NCBI RefSeq assembly: GCF_002967715.1
Contig: NZ_PUIA01000016.1
Span: 124,001 to 188,000, forward strand
From: Blastopirellula marina
GTDB lineage: Bacteria > Planctomycetota > Planctomycetia > Pirellulales > Pirellulaceae
DNA: 64,000 nt
Direction of reading: 5' to 3'
Below the pieces are notes generated by a model. The model saw only the letters and a program-made list of their open reading frames with translations. It was not told the DNA's origin and made no database searches. The position numbers and the translations under genes are program-made. This document shows positions 9,957 through 19,866 of this stretch, piece by piece (within the stretch, counting starts at the first letter, position 1; every line of letters begins with the position of its first letter).

Positions 9957-11252
9957 ATGTCGCGCCAAGTTCATTTCAACTTCGGGAAGAAGCTGAACCG
10001 CCGAACAGTTTTGCGCAGCACCGCTGGTGTTGGGATGGCTATTCCTTGGCTGAGCGCAATGCAGAAAGCGTTCGCCGGAAGTGAAGAGCAGAAGACGCCC
10101 AAACGGTTCGTCGCGATGACGCTAGGGCTGGGTTTGCATGCCGAGAACCTTAACCCCGAGAAGGCTGGTCGTGATTACAAGCCTTCGCGGTACCTGGAGA
10201 AGTTGCAGGACATTCGCGACAAGTACACCGTCGTATCCGGCACGTCTCATCCCGAGGTCTCTGGAGGTCATCGCGCCGAGGCCAGTCTCCTTTCGGCAAC
10301 TCCGATGGGAAAAGGAGCCCAAGCACGTACAACGATTTCAATCGATCAACTGTTGGCCAAGCACATGGGGCACAATACTCGGTTCCCTTCGCTCGTGCTC
10401 AGTTCGTCGGGGAATAGCAGCCCTTCGTATACCGAGAACGGGTCGATGATTCCAGCGGAAAGTTCGCCGGCTCGGCTGTTTATGCAGTTGTTCGTGAACG
10501 ACTCCCCGGAAGAGCAGGCCAAGCAGTTGCACCGTGCCCGCCAAGGCAAAAGCATCATGGACCTCGTTGCAGAAGATGCAAAGTCGCTTTCTCGCGAACT
10601 GGGGGCAGGTGACCGAGATCGACTAGCCGCCTATTTCAATAGCGTTCGGGAACTGGAAAAACGCATGCTCGAGGCCGAGCAGTGGGCGCACTTGCCCAAG
10701 CCCAAGGTTGACGCGAAGAAGCCGATCGATATCAGCAATCCAAATGATTTCATCGGTCGTCAGCGCTTGATGAGTGATATGATCCGCCTGGCACTGTCGA
10801 CCGACTCGACGCGATTCGTTTCGTATCACCTGGGTGGTAGTGGCGGCGTGGTTCCGCTGGAAGGGGTCGATGAAGGATACCACTCACTGAGTCACCATGG
10901 TCTCGATGAAGAGAAGCTCGAACAGCTTGCACTGATCGAGACGGCCATCGTCCATGCCTGGGGAGATTTCCTGCGAGGTCTCGATGGGGTTCAGGAAGAG
11001 AGCGGCAGCTTGCTAGAGAATACTTCGGTTTTGCTGACCAGTAACCTGGGGAATGCTTCGAGCCATGACAACCGAAACATGCCAGTCCTGTTTGCTGGCG
11101 GTGGTTTCAAGCATGGACAGCATTTGGCATTCGACAAGAAGAACAATTACCCGCTGCCGAATCTATTCCTCTCGGTCCTGCAGCAATCGGGTCTGGAAGT
11201 CGATCAGTTCGCCACAAGCACCGGGACCATGAGCGGTCTTGAGGCAGCATAG
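9957..11252 (+). CDS. DUF1552 secreted protein
   Basis: The 431-residue product begins with a twin-arginine-like leader (Asn-Arg-Arg-Thr-Val-Leu-Arg followed by a mildly hydrophobic stretch and Ala-Phe-Ala), suggesting folded export. The body matches the DUF1552 family, related to the DUF1501/sulfatase-like alkaline phosphatase fold, with conserved Gly-Thr-Ser-His-Pro, Gly-Gly-His-Arg and the C-terminal Leu-Phe-Leu-Ser-Val-Leu-Gln. A GGAAAGAGA ribosome site precedes the ATG. It forms a two-gene unit with the DUF1592 protein; its substrate is unknown. It ends 6 bases from the convergent gene at 11259. Confidence 0.87.
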   Translation: MSRQVHFNFGKKLNRRTVLRSTAGVGMAIPWLSAMQKAFAGSEEQKTPKRFVAMTLGLGLHAENLNPEKAGRDYKPSRYLEKLQDIRDKYTVVSGTSHPEVSGGHRAEASLLSATPMGKGAQARTTISIDQLLAKHMGHNTRFPSLVLSSSGNSSPSYTENGSMIPAESSPARLFMQLFVNDSPEEQAKQLHRARQGKSIMDLVAEDAKSLSRELGAGDRDRLAAYFNSVRELEKRMLEAEQWAHLPKPKVDAKKPIDISNPNDFIGRQRLMSDMIRLALSTDSTRFVSYHLGGSGGVVPLEGVDEGYHSLSHHGLDEEKLEQLALIETAIVHAWGDFLRGLDGVQEESGSLLENTSVLLTSNLGNASSHDNRNMPVLFAGGGFKHGQHLAFDKKNNYPLPNLFLSVLQQSGLEVDQFATSTGTMSGLEAA

Positions 11253-11258
11253 TTCGGA

Positions 11259-11777
11259 TCACGTTGCGTGCGGTTTCGAGACAACCAATTCCCAGGGATC
11301 TTTCTCGCCGCACTTGCTGATCATCGATGGAAATCCCTTGTCGAGAGCATCACGCCACTCGGCAGCGATTTGACCGGCAACCGTTGATAGTTTGGGGCTA
11401 CACGGTTGTGAATCTGTTTCGATTAGAAAGAATACGACCGGTGGGCTGGTCATCCACTGGTCGAAATGTTCAGCAACTCTTTGAGTCAGGGATTCATCCG
11501 CTTCGCGAAACAGGTTGTCCGCGATAAAGACAATTTCGTACGGCTTCATCATCTTACCCCAAAGCCGATCACACCCACGCTGCAAGACACCGGACAATCG
11601 GTGGCGAAGAAAGCTCGCTTGCTCGTCGAAGGACTCTCCGACGTACTGAGAAAGATCACCTTCCTGCGAGCAGAGCAGTGGGGTCGTGTTGCCTTCTTGG
11701 TCGATGCCTGCGACATACCAACGGAATGAGGCCGTTTCAATGAGCACGGTCAGAAGCACAGGTTGTTTGGTCGGCAA
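11259..11777 (-). CDS. Hypothetical protein of the signalling operon
   Basis: This 172-residue soluble protein belongs to no family I recognise. It starts at a TTG (11775-11777) placed five bases after the stop of the response-regulator gene, with a GGAG about a dozen bases upstream, so it looks translationally coupled. There is no signal peptide or membrane segment. The sequence contains a Val-Leu-Ile-Glu-Thr-Ala start and a central Ile-Val-Phe-Ile-Ala-Asp-Asn strand, giving an alternating alpha/beta impression. A role in the neighbouring phosphorelay is inferred only from position. Confidence 0.65.
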   Translation of the reverse strand: MPTKQPVLLTVLIETASFRWYVAGIDQEGNTTPLLCSQEGDLSQYVGESFDEQASFLRHRLSGVLQRGCDRLWGKMMKPYEIVFIADNLFREADESLTQRVAEHFDQWMTSPPVVFFLIETDSQPCSPKLSTVAGQIAAEWRDALDKGFPSMISKCGEKDPWELVVSKPHAT

Positions 11778-11782
11778 GGGGG

Positions 11783-12349
11783 TTAGTCTCCAGCGGCAGG
11801 CTTACATGTGTCGTTGGTCAAGTCTTCCAATAGGTTGCCGGATTGGTGGAACTGCTGTAGCAAGTCAGGATCGACCTGCTGGCCATCACTCCCTAACCGA
11901 AGTTGTTGGGAAATCTGTTGTCCCATCGCAACGTATCGCTGCATCTCTTGAATGAGCTTCTGGTGGGCGGCTTCCTTTTCGTAGACCTCAGCCGCTTCAG
12001 TCAGCAGGTCAATCAAGTCGTCAGGGTCCCAGGGTTTGGTGACGTAACGATATAGGCCGCCGGTATTGATGGCTTCGATGACCGATTTGATGTCGGCATA
12101 CCCCGTGAACAAAATTCGCGTCGTCTTGGGGAACTTACGACAGCAATGACGAGCTAACTCGGCACCGGTCATCTCTGGCATGCGCTGGTCGGTCATCAGT
12201 ACGGCAATGGGGTGCTCGGCCATGATCTGCAGAGCTTCTTCTCCGGACTGGGCGGTGTGAACCGTGAACTGACGGCGCAACAAGCCGATTAACGAGTGCA
12301 AAATGTCGGGCTCATCGTCTACCAACAGAATTGCTGGTTTAGCTTTCAT
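11783..12349 (-). CDS. Response regulator, receiver domain plus C-terminal helix
   Basis: The 188-residue protein has an N-terminal receiver domain: the acidic pair Asp-Asp-Glu at 11-13, the phospho-acceptor Asp54 in LMTDQRMPEM, and a conserved Lys in Tyr-Val-Thr-Lys-Pro-Trp near residue 107. The C-terminal 60 residues are helical and charged with no DNA-binding motif. This is the RpfG/CheY-like planctomycete type in which output is by protein contact. I chose the ATG at 12349 because of the strong GGGAGGT site; a longer frame from 12481 would lie inside the kinase gene. The start overlaps the end of the upstream kinase by 11 bases. Confidence 0.87.
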   Translation of the reverse strand: MKAKPAILLVDDEPDILHSLIGLLRRQFTVHTAQSGEEALQIMAEHPIAVLMTDQRMPEMTGAELARHCCRKFPKTTRILFTGYADIKSVIEAINTGGLYRYVTKPWDPDDLIDLLTEAAEVYEKEAAHQKLIQEMQRYVAMGQQISQQLRLGSDGQQVDPDLLQQFHQSGNLLEDLTNDTCKPAAGD

Positions 12350-13583
12350 GACTACCTCCCGGTGATTGATTATCGAGCGGTCGTACGGGCAATTGTACAC
12401 TAAAAGTAGTGCCGCGGCCCAACTGGCTGCGGACTTGAATCGATCCGCCATGGTCCCGGACAATTCCATAGCTGACCGCAAGCCCTAGACCTTGGCCGCT
12501 ACCAACGGCCCTGGTTGTGAAAAAAGGCTCAAAAATATGGGCTAAATCACTTCCGGACATGCCACAACCGTGGTCTTGGACGTCAATTTGGACACCTTCG
12601 TCACAGCGTGAGGAACTGAGGGTGACTTTACCGCCTACATCGCTGGCTTGAATGGCATTCAAAAGCAAGTGATGAAGTACCTGTTGAATTTTGACGGGTT
12701 CACAGAGAATCAAAGGAATATCGCCTGGGTCGACAATTAGTTCAATTTGTCGAGCTTCGATCTCGTGATGCAGAACTTGCGAAACGGCGAATAGAGCCGC
12801 GTTGACATCCAAGTGGTCGAGTTCCGCCTCGTCCAAACGGGCAAAGGAACGCAAGTTCTGGACGATATCTCGGACCCTCTGTAGACCGGTTAAAGAGCGA
12901 TCAAACAACTCAGGCGACTCATCTCGGATCCATTGATAGTCGCAATCCTCTTCCAGTTCTGCCGCGTTCTTGGCAAGTTCTGGATTGATCTTGGCAATCT
13001 CGTCGTGGATCGAGCGGTACATATCTAAGAGTTCGAAAGCCGAGGATACATCTCGTTTGAGTACTGCCAGGTTGTTGGCTACCAGGGCAATTGGGTTGTT
13101 GATCTCGTGAGCCATGCCGGCGGCCATCTGGCCGAGACTAGCCAGCTTCTCACTCTGCACCAAGGCGGCCTGTGTCTCTCGCAGTTGGCGATTTTGCTCG
13201 GCCAACTCCTGCTCCAGGCGAACGATACGTTCTCCTTCGCGTAGTCGCACTCGCAGTTCGTTGTGATCAACCGGTTTGACTAGGAAGTCATCGGCACCAG
13301 CTTCCATGCCAACGACCAAGTCTTCCTTCTCACTTTTTGCGGTGAGCAGAATGATGTAGACATAGAACGGCAGTTTGGCCGAGCGAATCCGCCGAATCAG
13401 ATCCAGACCGTCAACTTCAGGCATGACCCAGTCGGTCAGTACCAAGCGAAAAGGTTCGGCTTCGAATGCCTCCCAGGCCTGGGCACCATTCTCGACTTCT
13501 GTGACTTCGTACTTCCAGCCTTCGAGCGCCCGGACGAGAATCCGTCGCATCATCATCCCATCTTCTGCAACGAGTACTCTCAT
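12339..13583 (-). CDS. Receiver-kinase hybrid (REC-HisKA-HATPase)
   Basis: This cytoplasmic 414-residue protein places the receiver domain first (Asp51 in LTDWVMPEVDG, Lys103 in LVKP), then a coiled-coil linker (about 115-145), a HisKA domain with His159 in GMAHEINNP, and a HATPase domain with the G1/F/G2 pattern (DHGCGMSG, FEPFFTTR, GQGLGLAVSYGI). It lacks membrane segments, so its input comes through the receiver or a partner. The likely upstream partner is the membrane hybrid kinase encoded just before it at 13732-16935, and the likely output is the response regulator that overlaps its 3' end. Confidence 0.9.
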   Translation of the reverse strand: MRVLVAEDGMMMRRILVRALEGWKYEVTEVENGAQAWEAFEAEPFRLVLTDWVMPEVDGLDLIRRIRSAKLPFYVYIILLTAKSEKEDLVVGMEAGADDFLVKPVDHNELRVRLREGERIVRLEQELAEQNRQLRETQAALVQSEKLASLGQMAAGMAHEINNPIALVANNLAVLKRDVSSAFELLDMYRSIHDEIAKINPELAKNAAELEEDCDYQWIRDESPELFDRSLTGLQRVRDIVQNLRSFARLDEAELDHLDVNAALFAVSQVLHHEIEARQIELIVDPGDIPLILCEPVKIQQVLHHLLLNAIQASDVGGKVTLSSSRCDEGVQIDVQDHGCGMSGSDLAHIFEPFFTTRAVGSGQGLGLAVSYGIVRDHGGSIQVRSQLGRGTTFSVQLPVRPLDNQSPGGSHES

Positions 13584-13731
13584 ACAATTCTCGACTCAAC
13601 AGGCCAAGGTCCGTCTTGATTGGCTCAAAAAATATAGTTGTCTTCTAGTTGGCAAAATCTGTGGTGCCCATTTCCGATCCCTCGCGAAAGAGCCTTACCA
13701 TGGGCCTATGCAATTCGCTACGAAATGTGCT

Positions 13732-16700
13732 TCATGAAGTATGTTTGTCATGATGTGCTTTCGTTTCCGCCAATGCGGCCATCAGTTCATTGATACGTTG
13801 TTTTAAGTCCTTCCATGCATTCTGGAAGTCTCCCAGTTCGTTGTCTCGCCCCATGAACTCGATACGTCGAGCAGCGGCAGTGGCCTCGTCTGCCGCGAAC
13901 AACGCTACAGATCCTTTCAAGGTATGCGCGGAACGAATGAATTTCTCGTTGTCGCCCGCTGCAAACGCTGCTTGGATATCGTTCAGTTGCTTGGGGCATT
14001 CCGTTGTGAACAGGTCGATCATTTCATAAAGGATATCTTCGCTACCGCCAACGTTTTCGAGTGCGCGACCGCGATGAAACGGGCAGTGATTTACCTCTGA
14101 GTTATCATCAGGCTGGTTATTTTCACTTGGTGAATGAATCACGATGGGCTGAACACGTTCTACAGCGGCAAAAAGCTCTTCGGGGCGAAATGGCTTGGAG
14201 ACATAATCATTCATGCCCCCAGCAAGGCAGCGTTCGCGATCTCCTTTCATGGCATGAGCAGTGAGAGCGATGATCGGAATCTTATGGGACATCCCTGCTT
14301 CCAATCGGCGAATCTCTTCGGTAGCGGCAAACCCGTCCAGCACCGGCATTTGAACGTCCATGAGAATAAGATCAAAAGATCCATTTTGATAGGCGTCGAC
14401 TGCCAATTGTCCATTCTCGACCGAGGTAACGTGATGCCCTCGGTTTTCTAAAAGACTCTGGGCTACCTTCCGATTCACTACCCCATCTTCTGCCAAAAGA
14501 ATATTGCGAGGAATGAAACGCTGGGGCGTTTCCGACACAAATTTTCCGCCGTGTACCGAATCGGATCGAGAGGTGCCCATGGCTGATGCAATTCCATTAA
14601 GGAGCATCGACTGGGTAATAGGCTTTGTGATGCATTTTGCCACGTCAAGGGTACGTGCGAAATCTGGGTCGGTGGGGCGATCCGCAGACGATAGCATGAC
14701 GATCGTCAAAGAAGACGTATCGGTGAATTGGCGGATGTGCCTTACCAGTTCGATGCCATCCATTTCAGGCATCATGACATCAACTAGTGCCAGTTGGTAA
14801 GGAGAATCGGACTGAAAGCCGTTTTGCAACTCCTTCAGGGCTTCCACGCCATTGGCCACCACGGTGGGTTTCATTCCCCAGTTGTTGAGCATTTCCTCGC
14901 AAATGATGCGATTGGTGGAATTGTCGTCAACGACAAGCACGCGGAGGTCGTATAGGGTATCGAATGCGGCAGGTTTCGAGTCGAGTTGTTTTTCAGATCG
15001 CTTGAACTTCGCGGTGAAGTGGAACGTGCTTCCGGAGCCTGGTTCGCTCTCAACCCAGATTCTGCCCCCCATCATCTTCGTAAGCTGAGAACAAATCGCC
15101 AGGCCGAGTCCGGTGCCTCCGTATTGTCGTGTTGTCGAGGCGTCGGCTTGGGTGAATGCATCGAATATTTGAACCTGCTTTTCCGGCGAGATACCGATCC
15201 CGGTGTCGCGGACCGAAAAGTGAAGCGTGAGCATGTTTCCTGAGAAGGACTCATTCTCGACCTTCATGACAACTTCGCCATGCTCGGTGAACTTGATCGC
15301 ATTGCCTACCAGGTTGACAACGATCTGTCGTAAGCGACCTGCGTCACCTGCCAATTCGTCTGGCACTTCTGGCAGGATACGAACGGCTAGTTCCACTCCC
15401 TTTTTCGAGGCCCTGGCGGCAAGGGTATGGAGTGTCGATCCGAGTGTATCTCGCAAGCGGAATGGCAAATCTTCCAATTCCATCTTGCCCGCTTCGATCT
15501 TTGAGAAATCGAGAATGTCATTCAGCAAGACCAACAACGCATCGGCCGAACTTTGAACAAGCTTTTGGTACTCGCGCTGCTCGCTCGTCAGATCGGTATT
15601 GAGCAGCAACTCGGTCATGCCAATGATTCCGTTCATGGGTGTACGGATTTCGTGGCTCATATTGGCCAGGAAGTCGCTCTTTGACCGATTGGCCGATTCG
15701 GCTTGTTCCTTGGCAGAAACAAGTTGCCGATTCATCTCAGTCAATTGGTCGGTCATCAAGTTAAATTGACGGGCAAGCTGAGTTGCCTCATCGCTTCCGC
15801 GAACGGGAACTTTCGACTCCCAATTTCCTTCTCCAATAGCAACCGAGGCATCGGTGATTTCCTGAATGCGACGCGACAAAGACCAAGAGAATCCCCCAGC
15901 TACGGCCAAGGTAAGAAGGGTTGCAAACAAGGCGAGCGACCAAATGTTTTGCCGCATCGCATGAATGGGGGCAAAGACGAGCGCGGCTTCTTGTTGGACC
16001 ATCACGATCCAATGAAGATTGTGACGTTGATCTCCTTCGCCGACCGATGTGGCATAAGCGGCAAGGACTTCCCCATTTCCATCCGGACGATGTCGCGTCG
16101 CGATGACTCCCTTTTGCGAGAAGTCTTGCTCCAGGCCTTCAAAGTACTTGCTACCGTCGGAAAGTGGTTCGGACTGGCCAGCTGGCCCTCGAACGATGCG
16201 ATAGTCCTGGGTGAACAGAAAGAACTCGGTATAGGCATTCGTGTCGGCCCGAGACTGGCCGTCAATGATGCTGAAGACCTCTTGGATGTTGAGAACGGCC
16301 TTCATCACGCCGGCCAATCTGCCGTCGGGTGATTCAACCGCGATACAGATGTCGACCGAGTAAACGTGGGCACTGTCGTCGAATGCCACATCTCCAACGT
16401 AGATATGATTCTGAACGGCTTCTTGCCACCACAACTCATCATCCTGGCGAAAGTCAGATGTCCGGTTTGTCAGAGCGGCAATGGCACCGTAGCGGTTGGT
16501 AACGAAGATCTCGCCGTAGACGGCATATCCGGTCGCCTCTTGAAGTTTCTCGCTCCTAAGTCGCAGTTCCTGCGACAAGTCGTTGTCGATGAGTCTGGCA
16601 AGTAGCTCTTGTTGTTGGTTTACATTGCCGGTTTGCCAGATGCGATCCAATCTTTCGACTTCGGCCGCAGGATCAGCCAGTTCGGCGAAGGTTGCGTTAG

Positions 16701-16935
16701 ACTCCGCGAGCGTCTCGCGAACCTGTTTGCTGCGTGCCAGTGCTTGAAGATTGGCAATGTGGGATCGCAGGGCACGATCGATTTCGTCCATCACAGCTGC
16801 CGCACGAGCCGCCGAACGAGCCTCGATTACTTCCTTAAGACTTCGTTCGCTTACCGCAACCGCATAGTAACCAACGACCCAAATTAACAGGGCAGGCAGA
16901 ACCGTCGCCAACAGCAACTTATGGACGATACGCAT
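13732..16935 (-). CDS. Membrane hybrid histidine kinase with two receivers and HPt
   Basis: The 1067-residue protein has an N-terminal transmembrane helix (about 8-28), a periplasmic sensor region of about 310 residues resembling a double-Cache domain, a second helix (about 340-362), a HAMP linker, a HisKA domain with His in [13 protein letters not shown], a HATPase domain ([16 protein letters not shown]), two receiver domains (Asp in [12 protein letters not shown] and in [13 protein letters not shown]) and a C-terminal HPt domain with His in SAHTLKGSV. It is thus a complete phosphorelay in one chain, of the BarA type. The ligand is not predictable; Cache domains usually bind small metabolites. 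A 148-base gap separates it from the next kinase gene. Confidence 0.92.
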   Translation of the reverse strand: MRIVHKLLLATVLPALLIWVVGYYAVAVSERSLKEVIEARSAARAAAVMDEIDRALRSHIANLQALARSKQVRETLAESNATFAELADPAAEVERLDRIWQTGNVNQQQELLARLIDNDLSQELRLRSEKLQEATGYAVYGEIFVTNRYGAIAALTNRTSDFRQDDELWWQEAVQNHIYVGDVAFDDSAHVYSVDICIAVESPDGRLAGVMKAVLNIQEVFSIIDGQSRADTNAYTEFFLFTQDYRIVRGPAGQSEPLSDGSKYFEGLEQDFSQKGVIATRHRPDGNGEVLAAYATSVGEGDQRHNLHWIVMVQQEAALVFAPIHAMRQNIWSLALFATLLTLAVAGGFSWSLSRRIQEITDASVAIGEGNWESKVPVRGSDEATQLARQFNLMTDQLTEMNRQLVSAKEQAESANRSKSDFLANMSHEIRTPMNGIIGMTELLLNTDLTSEQREYQKLVQSSADALLVLLNDILDFSKIEAGKMELEDLPFRLRDTLGSTLHTLAARASKKGVELAVRILPEVPDELAGDAGRLRQIVVNLVGNAIKFTEHGEVVMKVENESFSGNMLTLHFSVRDTGIGISPEKQVQIFDAFTQADASTTRQYGGTGLGLAICSQLTKMMGGRIWVESEPGSGSTFHFTAKFKRSEKQLDSKPAAFDTLYDLRVLVVDDNSTNRIICEEMLNNWGMKPTVVANGVEALKELQNGFQSDSPYQLALVDVMMPEMDGIELVRHIRQFTDTSSLTIVMLSSADRPTDPDFARTLDVAKCITKPITQSMLLNGIASAMGTSRSDSVHGGKFVSETPQRFIPRNILLAEDGVVNRKVAQSLLENRGHHVTSVENGQLAVDAYQNGSFDLILMDVQMPVLDGFAATEEIRRLEAGMSHKIPIIALTAHAMKGDRERCLAGGMNDYVSKPFRPEELFAAVERVQPIVIHSPSENNQPDDNSEVNHCPFHRGRALENVGGSEDILYEMIDLFTTECPKQLNDIQAAFAAGDNEKFIRSAHTLKGSVALFAADEATAAARRIEFMGRDNELGDFQNAWKDLKQRINELMAALAETKAHHDKHTS

Positions 16936-17183
16936 GCAGGTGTCAGAAAAGTCATTGGGAGAGAATAGTCACACGATTTCGCAGGACGAAATCGTGATAC
17001 GCTACATCCAAGAGCTTTTCTTAATTTAAGGCAGAAAAGAGGAGGCTGGCAACGACCGAGTGGTCCTAAGCAGCAGATAATCCCAAGTCACGGAAAACTT
17101 CAGCGACTGCCAGTTGACATGGCGTGGCTAGATTGTAGGGAACGAGTTGCAAGGTAAATGCTTAGGGCCATGATGGCCAGGGG

Positions 17184-17612
17184 CTATTTTCGCTTCGAAG
17201 CGGAGGCAGGAATGTCCAGGTCTTCGACATGATTCGCTTGAGGGAATTCCAGCTTGAGTTCATAGTCACGAAAAAGGACCTGCCCATCAGGAAACAGGCC
17301 ATCTTCATCATTGGGGGGCTGAATTCCGTCGTACCCCTCGATTCTCACGATATACGGCCCGCCAACGATACCGAAGCGTGAATCCTCAGTATCGTACTTG
17401 CCATCTTCGATTGTTGCGGTTCCCTGGGGGCCCTGATTTCCAAGCGAGGCATTCGGAGTGAAGTAAATTCTTCCTGCAGGAAGCGGTTTGCCATCAAATT
17501 GGACCTGTCCTCGAACATGAAAGGCCGTCGCACTTTCAGTGCCTCCATAGCATCCCGTCATTACGCTAGCAGCAAATACGAGGAAACCGAGGGAGAAGAG
17601 TCTGTAGTTCAT
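17184..17612 (-). CDS. Small lipoprotein with carboxypeptidase-regulatory-like fold
   Basis: The 142-residue protein starts with a lipoprotein signal: a hydrophobic stretch and Met-Thr-Gly-Cys near residue 21, so it is probably lipid-anchored. The following Val-Arg-Gly-Gln-Val-Gln-Phe-Asp-Gly-Lys-Pro-Leu-Pro and Gly-Thr-Ala-Thr-Ile motifs are typical of the small planctomycete lipoproteins with a beta-sandwich similar to carboxypeptidase regulatory domains. Such genes commonly follow a DUF1559 gene, as here (45 bases after the neighbouring gene). Function is unknown. A second such pair occurs at 51802-53244. Confidence 0.8.
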   Translation of the reverse strand: MNYRLFSLGFLVFAASVMTGCYGGTESATAFHVRGQVQFDGKPLPAGRIYFTPNASLGNQGPQGTATIEDGKYDTEDSRFGIVGGPYIVRIEGYDGIQPPNDEDGLFPDGQVLFRDYELKLEFPQANHVEDLDIPASASKRK

Positions 17613-17656
17613 ATCAGGGGCTTTCGCAGTTCGAATTTCACTCTGAGGCGTGGGGG

Positions 17657-18544
17657 TTATTGATTACTGGTCTCGCCGCCAGACTTGCTTGCCGCAGACT
17701 GATAGACTTCAAAGTCGATCGTTTCGGCGACAAAGCGGACTGATGCATCCGACATGGTGAACATGACGCCGCCGGGATGTTCGCTGCTGAAACTAATGTT
17801 ATTAAAGTTTCCGCCTGACTCATTCTGCAGGCCGATGCCGTAACGAATGTTTTTGGATGCCGCCATGCCGTTGCCAAAAACACCCCGGACCCAGCTTGCA
17901 TAACTTCCGTTGGCTCCGCCAATTTCACTGAGCACGTAGGTATTAGATAAGCCATCGGTTACGTCTCGGAATCGGACACCCGCATCTAGCAGCATCATTC
18001 CACCTTGACAGAAACCGCCATGCCCTGAGGGGTTGGGTTCATGCGGGTAGGCAGTGCCGGATACAGGATTCGTGCCATAAGGCCCCATCACTCCGTAGTA
18101 GTGCGTTGTGTATGTCTTGCGGCCATCACCCAAGGTACTGCTGCCATGAGTGGTGAGAAGACGCGGAGAACTCGGGCACATAAACATATCGATTTCTAAC
18201 AAGCCATGGATGTTTTTGTTGGGACCCTCTTTGTTAGTGCCGGCGTTCCAGGCCCCTTGGTTGAAATTGAACTGATCGTGAAGAGCACCCTGTTCGATGA
18301 ACGAAAGGATGAAGCTATGCCAGCCGAGGGTGTTGTCGTTAATCGCGCCTGGTGGAAGCGTCCCAAACGTATCGTGATAGTTGTGCAGCCCCAGAGCAAG
18401 TTGCTTCATGTTATTAGAGCATTGCATTCGACGCGCCGCTTCTCGTGCTTGTTGAACCGCTGGCAGCAACAGTGCGATTAAAACGCCAATGATAGCGATC
18501 ACCACAAGGAGTTCGACGAGCGTGAACCCGGTTCGCTTTTGCAT
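17657..18544 (-). CDS. DUF1559 protein with type IV pilin-like N-terminus
   Basis: The 295-residue product begins [20 protein letters not shown], a prepilin cleavage motif followed by a long hydrophobic helix, and continues with the DUF1559 domain ([11 protein letters not shown] at about 50-60, and the C-terminal H-P-G-G-V box with Asp-Ala-Ser-Val-Arg-Phe). The start at 18544 directly precedes the prepilin motif and has an AGAGG site; a longer frame upstream is unlikely. DUF1559 proteins are highly multiplied in planctomycetes and are thought to be pseudopilin-like surface proteins of unknown role. The gene lies between the regulator gene and the small lipoprotein gene. Confidence 0.9.
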   Translation of the reverse strand: MQKRTGFTLVELLVVIAIIGVLIALLLPAVQQAREAARRMQCSNNMKQLALGLHNYHDTFGTLPPGAINDNTLGWHSFILSFIEQGALHDQFNFNQGAWNAGTNKEGPNKNIHGLLEIDMFMCPSSPRLLTTHGSSTLGDGRKTYTTHYYGVMGPYGTNPVSGTAYPHEPNPSGHGGFCQGGMMLLDAGVRFRDVTDGLSNTYVLSEIGGANGSYASWVRGVFGNGMAASKNIRYGIGLQNESGGNFNNISFSSEHPGGVMFTMSDASVRFVAETIDFEVYQSAASKSGGETSNQ

Positions 18545-18609
18545 AACGCAACCTCTTTCAGGGATGAATAGAAAGGATGATGGAAAAGGTGTAGGGCCCG
18601 ATCGCATAG

Positions 18610-19680
18610 TTATGCTAGAGGTTTATTTAGTTGAACTTCCAGGCGTCGAACGGCTATATCGGGTGTATTGCCTTGGGCTTGCTCGACCAGGATCTCCGCT
18701 AGTTTCGCCCCGATAGATTCCGAAGAATCGACGGTGCGTATGGTTGGCCAGGGAAGCTTAGCTTGGTTTCGACTATAGACGTCGGATACGACAATGGGCG
18801 TTTCCTGAATCTTCTTCTGCTTGGAAGCCTTGATGGTCTTCGAGGCGGATTCGGCGAGAGGCTGTGATCGGCAAATGAGCCCGTTGGCACCATGCTCATG
18901 CAGGAGATCACGTGTAGCGTGCTGGATTGCCTGATCGTCGGTCGGCAAGAACCGAATTGTCAAATCACTCGGCGTTAGCCCTAAATCCGCTGCCGTCCGC
19001 CAGATCGAGTCCATGAAGGAATGGTCACCAGGGAGAACCTGGCTACGCATCAGCACGCCCAGCTTTTTCACGCCTTGCTCAACCAGGCATTGGGTAAGAA
19101 GCCGTCCCGCTGCAATATGGTCGCGGTCGATCGATGGAAGTGATTGTATGGAGGGAAACCTCGAGCCAAAGATAACCGTCGGCAGGCCGCTCGCTTGGAA
19201 TAGCCGTTGCGAGGTAAGGGACGAGCGGGCCAGGACGAAGCCTTCGGCCTGTTGCGAGCGGGCTGTCTTCGCGATGAGTTCCGAAACCCAAGCCGTATCA
19301 TCGCTGCCTGGAAGGTGGTTGAACTCGATCTCGGCGTGAGGAAGCACGCTCTGAATTCCCACGATCACACCATCGGCCATCATGCCTTCGGTGGCGAGGT
19401 ACGTGTTATTGACGACAAGATGAACACGGTCGATCGTCCGCTGGGTTTCGCCATGAATGCCATCGGCAACAAATGTACCTCTCTTTTGCCGTCGACTGAG
19501 GATGTTTCTTTGGACGAGCAGTTGCATGGCACGGTTGGCGGAAGTGGTACTCACTCCGAGCATGCGAGCGGCTTCGGCAGTGCCCAGATAGGGATCGCCT
19601 GATTGAAGGCCGCGGCCGGCAATATCGGCCATGATTTGATCGGCCAATTGAATTACGCGAGGTGTAGTTGAACTGTCCAT
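18610..19680 (-). CDS. GntR/LacI-type sugar-responsive transcription regulator
   Basis: The 356-residue protein has an N-terminal winged-helix of the GntR type (about residues 8-72: [12 protein letters not shown] then Arg-Gly-Thr-Phe-Val-Ala) fused to a periplasmic-binding-protein-like effector domain (about 85-350), as in GntR/LacI hybrids such as AraR. Such proteins bind a sugar and control nearby catabolic genes. The gene is divergent from the sialidase-lyase operon, with 186 bases between starts, so it is a likely local regulator of sialic acid use. The ligand is inferred from context only. Confidence 0.82.
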   Translation of the reverse strand: MDSSTTPRVIQLADQIMADIAGRGLQSGDPYLGTAEAARMLGVSTTSANRAMQLLVQRNILSRRQKRGTFVADGIHGETQRTIDRVHLVVNNTYLATEGMMADGVIVGIQSVLPHAEIEFNHLPGSDDTAWVSELIAKTARSQQAEGFVLARSSLTSQRLFQASGLPTVIFGSRFPSIQSLPSIDRDHIAAGRLLTQCLVEQGVKKLGVLMRSQVLPGDHSFMDSIWRTAADLGLTPSDLTIRFLPTDDQAIQHATRDLLHEHGANGLICRSQPLAESASKTIKASKQKKIQETPIVVSDVYSRNQAKLPWPTIRTVDSSESIGAKLAEILVEQAQGNTPDIAVRRLEVQLNKPLA

Positions 19681-19866
19681 GCTTCTAAGGTTACCGCCGA
19701 GTTTGAGGAATGCAATATATATTTCTGTAATCCACCAGAATATTTCCCTCTGGATTGAAAATAATTATATGGGACACTAGACTGACTTAAGGTAGTGGTA
19801 AGTCACCGACCGGATGATGCCCACTCTTTCCTACCCAGTTGTGTCCTTTCTGAGATCCTGCCAATC